The position numbers and the translations under genes were made by a program. Below are positions 1-5,901 of a DNA stretch of 6,962 bases, one piece after another. Within the stretch, counting starts at the first letter, position 1; every line of letters starts with the position of its first letter. Below the pieces are notes generated by a model that was not told the origin of the DNA, did no database searches, and was given only the letters and a program-made list of their open reading frames with translations. This stretch comes from an uncultured Chitinophagaceae bacterium. Lineage in GTDB: Bacteria > Bacteroidota > Bacteroidia > Chitinophagales > Chitinophagaceae. The stretch spans positions 1 through 6,962 of the forward strand of contig CALCNY010000282.1 of assembly GCA_937897585.1 (NCBI GenBank), given 5' to 3'.

Positions 1-608
1 TCTCTAGCTTCTCTTTCGAGTGTAGAATCAGCTTTTATCACAAAATCTTTTTTGTCTTTATTTTTTTCTCTGTCTTCTTGCATGTCAACAAACTTGCCTA
101 ACACAGCATATTTCAATCTTCTTCTCCATAAATCATATCTTTCCGCTTCATTTTTGGGATAATTTAATTTATCTCCATCAAGTTGCACTTTTTCATCCGT
201 TGTAAAATCCATTGGTTTTATCAATACCTGTTGCGGAATCAAAGCAACTTCATTAATTCTTTTCAGATAAACATCACTGATGTCGTAAAAAGATTCAAGT
301 GGCATGCCATGAATTTCATCATCCAAAACATGTTGGTATTTTTTAAATTTATCAATGTCAGATTTTAGAAAAATGGTTTTTTCATCGTCTAGTTCTTTTA
401 AAAAACTTTTCAAAAGCTCTTCACTGAAATTGTCGTCAATTTTCTTTGGACTGAAATGTCCTTGCTCAAGTAACATGCTTACATTTTTTAAAATTCTTGC
501 ATGCCTTTCTTTGGAATCATCGTTATCACTACGTCCTTGAGACTGATAGGTAAAAAACAAACCTAAAAAGGTTAATACGATAACGACAGGAATGAATTTC
601 TTACTCAT
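1..608 (-). CDS. prc: Tail-specific C-terminal processing protease Prc/Tsp, N-terminal part (gene runs off left edge)
   Basis: Reading leftward from the ATG at 608 gives 202 codons with no stop before the window edge. The protein begins MSKKFIPVVIVLTFLGLFF, a short basic N-terminus and one hydrophobic segment (about residues 5-21), so it is exported or anchored facing the periplasm. Residues about 35-170 match the N-terminal domain of E. coli Prc as I remember it: an LDDEKTIFLKSDIDKF stretch (73-88), then KPMDFT (131-136) and YPKNEAE (150-156) followed by LW, the same order as PMDFT, WPKNEAE and LW in E. coli. By family knowledge, Prc is a periplasmic serine protease of family S41 that trims or degrades proteins from their C-termini. 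Its PDZ domain and Ser/Lys dyad would lie beyond the left edge. A second in-frame ATG at 632 would add MQKIADFI; neither start has a clear ribosome binding site. The gene lies downstream of tRNA-His on the same strand, separated from it by a terminator. Confidence 0.9.
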   Translation of the reverse strand, partial: MSKKFIPVVIVLTFLGLFFTYQSQGRSDNDDSKERHARILKNVSMLLEQGHFSPKKIDDNFSEELLKSFLKELDDEKTIFLKSDIDKFKKYQHVLDDEIHGMPLESFYDISDVYLKRINEVALIPQQVLIKPMDFTTDEKVQLDGDKLNYPKNEAERYDLWRRRLKYAVLGKFVDMQEDREKNKDKKDFVIKADSTLEREAR

Positions 609-632
609 AATAAAATCAGCAATTTTTTGCAT

Positions 633-763
633 GTTGTAAAAATAACGGAAAAATGCTCTCCTCCGCAGGATATAAACGAAGGAATGTGAATAATGTTTTG
701 TTAAACAAAATATTATACAAAAATGAGAACTCAGTTAAACAAAAAAAGGAAAGCAGAAAAGAA
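633..763 (-). promoter_or_regulatory. prc upstream region with an AT-rich near-palindrome
   Basis: This is the gap between the tRNA-His terminator and prc, so it should hold the prc promoter. At 696-710 there is a perfect inverted repeat, TTTTGTT/AACAAAA around one central A. It extends to 692-714 with a single G/T mismatch. On the minus strand it overlaps the end of a TATAAT-like stretch (712-718) and an imperfect ATATTTTG. No exact TAnnTTTG box with a correctly spaced TTTG was found, so the promoter itself is not pinned down. The palindrome could be an operator or chance in AT-rich DNA. Confidence 0.3.
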
Positions 764-790
764 AAAAGCTGTCTAAAAAAGACAGCTTTT
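764..790 (-). terminator. Intrinsic terminator of tRNA-His
   Basis: A perfect inverted repeat, AAAAGCTGTCT (764-774) and AGACAGCTTTT (780-790), encloses a 5-nt loop. Read on the minus strand, the GCTGTC/GACAGC core is followed by TTTTTTC and a further T-rich stretch, the form of a Rho-independent terminator. It starts directly at the last base of the tRNA CCA end (790), so it terminates transcription of tRNA-His and separates it from prc. The T-tract is strong only on the minus strand. Confidence 0.85.
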
Positions 791-867
791 GGGGTAATTG
801 ATGGGGCTCGAACCCACGACCCTCAGAATCACAATCTGATGCTCTAACCAACTGAGCTACAACTACC
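790..867 (-). tRNA. tRNA-His (anticodon GTG)
   Basis: The minus strand folds into a standard cloverleaf. The acceptor arm GTAGTTG (866-860) pairs with CAATTAC (800-794) with one G-T wobble. The D arm is GCTC/GAGC, the anticodon stem TCAGA/TCTGA encloses the loop TTGTGAT, and the T arm GTGGG/CCCAT holds TTCGAGC. The anticodon GTG lies at 832-830 and reads the His codons CAC and CAT. The identity is supported by an encoded extra G at position -1 (867) facing C73 (793), the signature of bacterial histidine tRNAs. The CCA tail is encoded (792-790). The body from acceptor base 1 to 72 spans 73 nt. Confidence 0.97.
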
Positions 868-881
868 ATTTGATTGGGAAG

Positions 882-912
882 CAAAAATAAATAAAAACTA
901 ATCGCTTACAAA
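882..912 (-). promoter_or_regulatory. Bacteroidota-type promoter of tRNA-His
   Basis: On the minus strand a TTTG at 912-909 is followed, after exactly 19 bases, by TATTTTTG at 889-882. This fits the known Bacteroides consensus of TTTG at -33 and TAnnTTTG at -7. The predicted transcription start near 875 lies about eight bases before the tRNA 5' end at 867, a sensible leader for a tRNA gene. The match and spacing are seen directly; promoter activity is inferred. Confidence 0.65.
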
Positions 913-989
913 AGTTTATTTTAAAAAACCAACCTAAAATTCAAAATAAATTTTAAAATGAAGAGAAATACTGGTGATTTATAAAGTAT

Positions 990-1736
990 TTACTGAAACA
1001 TGTTGAGAAACTCTCCCCTTCTTCTGCTGGCTACTTCAATTTGAGTGCCATCCTCCATAGTTACAGTGCCTCCTCGGCCTTTATTGTAACGGAGCATTCT
1101 GTTGATATTAACCAGGTGAGAATTATGAATTCTGAAGAAATAATTTTTAGGCAAGATTTCTTCGTATTCTTTAATATTTTTAGAAGCTATAATCTTGTCT
1201 TTTTTGTTTGTAAAAATATACGTGTAAGCACCGTGAGCTTCGCATCTGATGATGTCCTGCATTTGAATGAATACAAATCCTTCCACAGTGGGAACGGCTA
1301 TTTTCTGATTCAAATTACTTTGAACTGCCTTTACGTTGGACATTAATAAATCCAATTGATGATTTACATACTTTTCAGAAATGCGTTTTACTGCTTTTTT
1401 AGTAGCAGCTTGAAGATCTTTTACAACTAGAGGCTTAATGAGATAATCTAAAGCTGAATATTTAATAGCTTTTAAAGTATATTTTTCAAATGCTGTGATG
1501 AAAATCACTTCAAAATCAAAAGGCATAAGTTTATCAAGTAAATCAAATGCAGTTTGCTTGTTAAGTAATATATCCAGAAAAACCAGGTCAGGCTCAAGCT
1601 CAGTAATGAGTTTATAAGCATCGGTCACATTTTTTGCCTCTCCTACAATATCTATTTGAGGGCAATGTTCGTTCAACATTTTTTTTAGTGACCGAATGTG
1701 CTTGACCTCGTCTTCAACTATAATTGTTTTAAACAT
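990..1736 (-). CDS. LytTR-family response regulator (first of a tandem pair)
   Basis: A 248-residue protein with a CheY-like receiver (about 1-120) and a C-terminal LytTR DNA-binding domain (about 145-245). In the receiver the acidic pocket is E8-D9, the phospho-acceptor is D55 (in DLVFLDI), the switch residue is T81 and the conserved lysine is K101 in IKP. The LytTR part shows the family stretches FFRIHNSHLVNINRM and MEDGTQIEVASRRR near the end. Such proteins are cytoplasmic transcription factors, usually phosphorylated by PF06580-type sensor kinases. I chose the ATG at 1736 because it starts MFKTIIVEDE, aligning with the neighbouring paralogue. An upstream in-frame ATG at 1775 would add 13 residues (MFIFHCGNLTARQ) not seen in the paralogue. 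No Shine-Dalgarno sequence is visible. No kinase gene is adjacent. After D55 the usual MP-G loop is replaced by ILLNKQT, an uncommon variant. Confidence 0.93.
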   Translation of the reverse strand: MFKTIIVEDEVKHIRSLKKMLNEHCPQIDIVGEAKNVTDAYKLITELEPDLVFLDILLNKQTAFDLLDKLMPFDFEVIFITAFEKYTLKAIKYSALDYLIKPLVVKDLQAATKKAVKRISEKYVNHQLDLLMSNVKAVQSNLNQKIAVPTVEGFVFIQMQDIIRCEAHGAYTYIFTNKKDKIIASKNIKEYEEILPKNYFFRIHNSHLVNINRMLRYNKGRGGTVTMEDGTQIEVASRRRGEFLNMFQ

Positions 1737-1875
1737 TTGTCGAGCAGTTAAATTACCACAATGAAAAATAAACAAAAGAAAAAATGACGTTATCGAAACT
1801 CAGCCATCAAGTTTTTCTTAGTTTAATATGATGCAAACAAATAAATATTAATCAAATCTTAATATATAAATTAAC

Positions 1876-1909
1876 AAACGTGTAATAATAATGGGTAATC
1901 GTGTAAAAA
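1876..1909 (-). promoter_or_regulatory. Candidate LytTR binding site: 21-bp-phased direct repeat in the gap between the two regulators
   Basis: On the plus strand CGTGTAA occurs at 1879-1885 and again at 1900-1906, with flanks that extend the match (AA before, one A after, with two mismatches over about 12 bases). The start-to-start distance is 21 bp, two turns of the helix. LytTR regulators such as AgrA are known to bind pairs of about 9-bp direct repeats with 12-13 bp between them, which is the same geometry. The site lies about 145-175 bp upstream of the downstream regulator gene and behind the end of the other. It could serve autoregulation. The rest of the 1737-1981 gap is AT-rich; I see no gene in it and no convincing TAnnTTTG promoter. 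Binding is inferred from geometry only. Confidence 0.4.
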
Positions 1910-1981
1910 AATAAAAAAGAAAATTACAAAACTGATTTTTTCTGAATAAAAAACTAGAATGGAAAAATTTGATGCTGTATA

Positions 1982-2725
1982 TCATCTAAATAAATTTAAA
2001 AAGCCTGCCTTCCTTCTGGTTGCTAGTTCAACTACTGAACCATCTTCCATCGTTAATAATCCACCCCTACCTTTATCATATTTCAAAAGTCTTTTTATGT
2101 TGATAATATGAGAATTATGTACCCGATAAAAATTTTCGGTTGGCAATTGTAATTCATATTCTTTTATGTTTTTAGAAGACACCACTTTTTCTCTTTTTAC
2201 AGAATAAATGATAGTGTAGGCTCCGCTCGCCTCGATTCTTATAATTTCATCTAGATCATAAAAAAGTAAGCCTTCTACAGTTGGCACCGCAAGACTGGCT
2301 GTTGTATTGGCATTGTTTTTATATTGAGAAAACAACACACCAAACTGATTATTTACTGTTTTGTTGGAAGATTTTATTACTGCTTTTTTTACAACATTTT
2401 GCAATTCTTCAATGTTGACAGGCTTCAGTAGATAATCTAGTGCTGAATATTTAATTGCTTTTATAGCAAAATTGTCATGTGCCGTTACAAAAACGACATC
2501 AAATTCAATAGGCATTAATTTATCCAATAAATCAAAAGCGGTACCATTTGGCATCACAACGTCGACAAACAACAAGTCGGGTTTTGATTTTATGATTAAA
2601 GCATGAGCGCCTTCTAAATTACGCGCTTCGCCAATCACTTCAACCTGAAGGCAATAATCCCTGAGTATAGTTTTAAGGAGCTTAATATTTTTCGCGTCAT
2701 CATCAACAATAATGGTTCTTAGCAT
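1982..2725 (-). CDS. LytTR-family response regulator (second of a tandem pair)
   Basis: A 247-residue receiver plus LytTR protein, a close paralogue of the regulator that follows it on the same strand: by hand alignment 54 of the first 102 residues are identical. The receiver keeps the D8-D9 pocket, phospho-acceptor D55 followed by a normal VVMPNGTAF loop, T81, and K101 in LKP. The LytTR domain (about 145-245) carries FYRVHNSHIINIKRL and MEDGSVVELATRRK. The start ATG at 2725 gives MLRTIIVDDD, as expected for the family. About 175 bp upstream, on the same strand, are the remains of a propeller-type sensor gene that probably once encoded its partner and may have been co-transcribed with it. The gene itself shows no lesion, so the regulator is presumably still expressed, from a promoter I could not identify, and may be phosphorylated by a kinase encoded elsewhere. 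Confidence 0.93.
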   Translation of the reverse strand: MLRTIIVDDDAKNIKLLKTILRDYCLQVEVIGEARNLEGAHALIIKSKPDLLFVDVVMPNGTAFDLLDKLMPIEFDVVFVTAHDNFAIKAIKYSALDYLLKPVNIEELQNVVKKAVIKSSNKTVNNQFGVLFSQYKNNANTTASLAVPTVEGLLFYDLDEIIRIEASGAYTIIYSVKREKVVSSKNIKEYELQLPTENFYRVHNSHIINIKRLLKYDKGRGGLLTMEDGSVVELATRRKAGFLNLFR

Positions 2726-2900
2726 AAATTATTTTATCGCTTCAATAATAGATGTCACAAGCCATTTTTAGCTAGTGATTATAAAAAGAAAATAATAATT
2801 ATTGCTGAGTTTCAGTTATTGTGTGATAACTAGGTTAAAAATAAACAGTTAATTAAAAAGAAACAAAAATTAGTTATTAAATAATGATGGTATCTGAATT
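2726..2900 (-). promoter_or_regulatory. Upstream region of the second LytTR regulator, with a short hairpin
   Basis: This AT-rich stretch separates the regulator start from the end of recognisable sensor-gene remnants. It holds one clear inverted repeat, AGTTAT (2814-2819) and ATAACT (2826-2831), around TGTGTG, roughly 90 bp before the regulator start. It could be an operator or a small RNA hairpin. No exact Bacteroidota promoter was found; the best -7-like match (AATTTTTG) differs in one base and has no matched -33. No further sensor-kinase coding sequence is recognisable here in the minus-strand frames. Confidence 0.25.
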
Positions 2901-3184
2901 TCAATACACATGCCCATCCTTCACTATTAAAAACACTTTCAGAATTTCATATGATGGCAACCCTTGCTCAATCGTAAAGTTTACAAAGTTTTTCCATCAA
3001 CTCTGCTTATGCCTGTTTCTGTAGCGAACCATAAATAACCTTCTTTATCTTTAACGGCATGATATACATGATTCCCTGCTAGACCGTCTTTTGTGGAATA
3101 ATTTTTATAGGCATAGTCTTGTGAAGCTCCCAACTTAATTATGAAGAAACTCAGAAAGAAGATATAATTGAATTTGTTTTTCAA
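2901..3184 (-). pseudogene. Remnant of a two-component propeller sensor gene (N-terminal part, frameshifted and truncated)
   Basis: From the TTG at 3184 the frame reads LKNKFNYIFFLSFFIIKLGASQ, a signal-peptide-like start, then NYSTKDGLAGNHVYHAV and GYLWFATETGISRVDGK. This is the classic first repeat of the Reg_prop beta-propeller found in periplasmic sensor domains of Bacteroidota histidine kinases. The frame stops at 2981 (TAA). In the -1 frame the expected next repeat continues as NFVNFTIEQGLPSYEILKVF, ending at a TGA at 2903-2901. Restoring one A in the A-run at 2989-2993 would join the two parts smoothly. After 2901 nothing of the remaining propeller blades, Y_Y_Y domain or kinase is recognisable. 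The open frame extends upstream to an ATG at 3286, but that would overlap the divergent gene and add non-family sequence; no ATG lies nearer the signal peptide. Intact relatives are about 1000 residues, so this is almost certainly a decayed gene. Its position suggests it encoded the partner of the adjacent LytTR regulator. Confidence 0.8.
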
Positions 3185-3270
3185 AAAATGAATAAAATGA
3201 ACACTTATGCGGTCTATAATCGGCAATTTAAAAAATTTACCATTATTTTGCTGAAATAAAAAAATTAACG

Positions 3271-5898
3271 ATGAATCAAATTTCATTCAAAAAATTATTG
3301 CCGCATGTAATTGCTATTGTTATCTTCTTATTGGTAGCAATCATATTTTGCAAACCTTCTCTGGAATCCGGGGTGATATTAAAACAAGGTGATGTTGCAG
3401 GATGGCAAGGTATGAGTCATCAGTCTTTTGAATACAAGGAACAACATGGACATTTCCCTCTATGGATTACAAATATGTTTTGTGGAATGCCTGGCTATCA
3501 AATTGCGATGGAAGGTTACTGGTCGCCACTTACAATAATAGATAAAACCATACAATTGGGTTTGCCGCAACCTATCAATTTCTTTTTTCTAGCTTGTATA
3601 TGTTTCTATTTCATGTGCATCTGTATTGGCATTACTCCATTTGCGGCTATTATTGGATCAATAGGATTCGCTTATAGCAGCTTCTCTCCCATTATAATCA
3701 CTGCAGGTCATAACACTCAAATGCTTGCCCTTGCTTATGCTCCGGCCGTTATTGGCGCCATCATATTAATTTTCAATAAACGTTACTGGATTGGCTTTGC
3801 GTTAACCGCTTTACTCACCGCATTGCAAATTGGACAAGGTCATCAGCAAATTTCTTATTATCTGTTTCTTGTGATTGGATTCATGACCATCTCTTATTTG
3901 ATCTATTTTATCAAAAACAAACAAGCGCCACATTTCTTCAAAAGTATCGGACTTATCGCTATTGCTGGAGTAATTGGAGTGGCTGCAAATGCTTTGGTAC
4001 TAATGACTACCTATGATTATTCGAAAGATTCCAAAAGAGGCGGACAACTGGTAATGGATGGAAAAACAAATTCAAAAGACAATGTAAAAGATGGCAAGAC
4101 CACTGGTCTAACTAAAGACTATGCTTTTATGTGGAGTTATGGCAAAGTGGAAACATGGAGTCTGTTGTTTCCAGGCGTAATGGGCTATGGATCGCATCAG
4201 GCAGAAAGAGACGGAGATGTTTATGTGTTTCCACAGATAAGTGACAATGGACATCTAATTAAATATTTGAATGAAGAGCTACCAAATTTCCCTGCAGATC
4301 AAGTGGCAAGTCAAATGAACGGAGCATTATATTGGGGCGACCAACCTTTCACTAACGGTCCCGTATACCTTGGCGCTATCATTTGTTTTCTTTTTGTATT
4401 GGGAATGTTTATCCTTGATAATCGCCACAAATGGTGGATTCTAGCTGCCAGCGTATTCGCTATTTTGTTATCATGGGGAGAGCATTTACCGAGTTTCAAT
4501 TATTTCATGTTTGACTACTTCCCACTGTATAATAAATTTAGAGTACCTACTATGACCTTGGTTATTCCGCAGTTATTGTTCCCTGTCATGGCCGCATTAA
4601 CCATCAATAAACTTTTGACTTCAAATGATGAGTTAACTTGGAAACATTTCCAAAAAGCAGGAATAACTGTTGCAATAATTTTTGCTTTAGCAGGTTTCTT
4701 CTATATCAGTAGCGATTTTAGTAAAGAAAATAAAGAAAGAACAACTGCTTTCAATGCCATCATAAAAGCAAAAAATGCCAACATGAATGAGCAGTTGAAC
4801 CAACTAAATGAAAAATACAAAGCTCAAATTGACAACCAGATTCTAGAAGGCATGACTTCTAATCTTAGTCAGGACCCAAATATAGATGCTACACAAAAAG
4901 CGAGATCATTCTTAAATGCTTTAAAACAAGACCGTGCAGATTTATTCAAATCAGATATCATTCGTTCATTAATACTGATTGTTTTAGCAATGGGATTAAT
5001 TGCACTTTATTTAAGAAGTAAAATCAGTTCTATGATTATGTTAGTTGGAATTACATTACTTTCTGCTGTTGATTTACTTCAATTTGGCATGCATTATTTA
5101 AATGATAAAAGCTTTGAAAACAAAGATGCTTATGAAGCTGGTGAATTCCCTAAAAGCAATGCCGACATCACAATTGAAAACGACAAAGATCCTAACTTCA
5201 GAGTAATGAACACCTCAAGCCTAGAGGAGTCAAAAACTTCTTATTACCACAAATCTATTGGTGGTTACCACCCTGCTAAAATTGGCATTTATGACGACTT
5301 AATGGCTTATGAATTGAATGGCAATCCGAACATGAATGTCATCAACATGTTGAATACAAAATATTTCATTCAACAACAAGGAAATGAAAAAGTAGCATCC
5401 ATCAATCCTTCGGCTATGGGTAACTGTTGGTTGGTAAATGGAGTAAAGTTTGTAAATGGACCAGTTGAAGAAATGAAATCCTTAAATACTTTAAATCCTT
5501 CAGACAGCGCAGTTGTAGATGAATCATTTAAGAATAAAATCACAGCATTCTCAGGCAAAGACAGCTTGTCATCAATTAAAATGACAGCTTTTGATAACGA
5601 CGCGATTTCATACGAAAGCAATTGCAGTAGTCCAAAAATGGCCGTATTCAGTGAGATTTATTACAAAGATTGGAAAGCTTATATCGATGGTCAACCTGCC
5701 GATTTCGTAAAAGCAAATTATGTATTAAGAGCGATGGTTCTTCCTGCCGGTAAACACAAAATCGATTTCAAATTTGAACCTAAAGTTTTTTACACGGGCA
5801 GAAATATAAGCAATATTGCTATTTGGCTAATGATGCTGATTTTATTAGGCGCAATCTTCATGGAATACAAAAAGCAACAAGCCCAAAAAACGGTTTAA
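3271..5898 (+). CDS. YfhO-family polytopic membrane protein
   Basis: An 875-residue integral membrane protein, complete and of the usual length for Bacteroidota members. About 13-14 hydrophobic segments can be seen: near 11-27, 102-119, 122-137, 151-168, 173-188, 194-214, 224-246, 366-383, 388-401, 428-447, 463-480, 563-581, 587-604 and 847-866. The first external loop has QGDVAGWQG with D41, a plausible GT-C type catalytic acid. A charged helical insert lies at about 485-560. The soluble C-terminal part carries the family hallmarks SYYHKSIGGYHPAK (657-670) and EIYYKDWKAYIDGQ (795-808) with VKANYVLRAMVLPAGKH (813-829), followed by the last membrane span. In B. subtilis and Listeria, YfhO-type proteins attach sugars from a lipid carrier to teichoic acids. 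The Bacteroidota substrate is unknown; a surface glycan or lipid is my inference. Start ATG at 3271, no Shine-Dalgarno. The next gene begins within a few bases of its stop, indicating one transcript. Confidence 0.9.
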   Translation: MNQISFKKLLPHVIAIVIFLLVAIIFCKPSLESGVILKQGDVAGWQGMSHQSFEYKEQHGHFPLWITNMFCGMPGYQIAMEGYWSPLTIIDKTIQLGLPQPINFFFLACICFYFMCICIGITPFAAIIGSIGFAYSSFSPIIITAGHNTQMLALAYAPAVIGAIILIFNKRYWIGFALTALLTALQIGQGHQQISYYLFLVIGFMTISYLIYFIKNKQAPHFFKSIGLIAIAGVIGVAANALVLMTTYDYSKDSKRGGQLVMDGKTNSKDNVKDGKTTGLTKDYAFMWSYGKVETWSLLFPGVMGYGSHQAERDGDVYVFPQISDNGHLIKYLNEELPNFPADQVASQMNGALYWGDQPFTNGPVYLGAIICFLFVLGMFILDNRHKWWILAASVFAILLSWGEHLPSFNYFMFDYFPLYNKFRVPTMTLVIPQLLFPVMAALTINKLLTSNDELTWKHFQKAGITVAIIFALAGFFYISSDFSKENKERTTAFNAIIKAKNANMNEQLNQLNEKYKAQIDNQILEGMTSNLSQDPNIDATQKARSFLNALKQDRADLFKSDIIRSLILIVLAMGLIALYLRSKISSMIMLVGITLLSAVDLLQFGMHYLNDKSFENKDAYEAGEFPKSNADITIENDKDPNFRVMNTSSLEESKTSYYHKSIGGYHPAKIGIYDDLMAYELNGNPNMNVINMLNTKYFIQQQGNEKVASINPSAMGNCWLVNGVKFVNGPVEEMKSLNTLNPSDSAVVDESFKNKITAFSGKDSLSSIKMTAFDNDAISYESNCSSPKMAVFSEIYYKDWKAYIDGQPADFVKANYVLRAMVLPAGKHKIDFKFEPKVFYTGRNISNIAIWLMMLILLGAIFMEYKKQQAQKTV

Positions 5899-5901
5899 AA
5901 T

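Noticed and set aside
183..540. Two 61-codon open frames on the plus strand
   Set aside because: They lie antisense to the prc coding region, which shows clear family similarity; their translations are low-complexity shadows.
653..847. 64-codon plus-strand open frame over the tRNA region
   Set aside because: It runs through the prc leader, the terminator and the tRNA-His on the opposite strand. The GARTHD-like end comes from the antisense of the tRNA T arm, a common false gene call.
966..991. Inverted repeat AAATACT/AGTATTT at the end of the first regulator gene
   Set aside because: Perfect 7-bp arms but AT-rich, with a 12-nt loop, overlapping the stop codon and followed by no clean T-tract; too weak to call a terminator.
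1041..1346. 101-codon plus-strand open frame
   Set aside because: Fully antisense to the LytTR domain of the first regulator, with no family features.
1737..1775. 13-residue N-terminal extension of the first regulator
   Set aside because: The paralogue and the family begin directly at the MxxTIIVxDE strand; the extension has no similarity and was judged untranslated leader.
3185..3286. Upstream extension of the propeller remnant frame to an ATG at 3286
   Set aside because: It would overlap the start of the divergent YfhO-family gene and adds sequence unlike a signal peptide; it is probably intergenic DNA open by chance.
4311..4499. 62-codon minus-strand open frame
   Set aside because: Antisense to the YfhO-family gene with no supporting features.
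5370..5621. 83-codon minus-strand open frame
   Set aside because: Antisense to the C-terminal domain of the YfhO-family gene.
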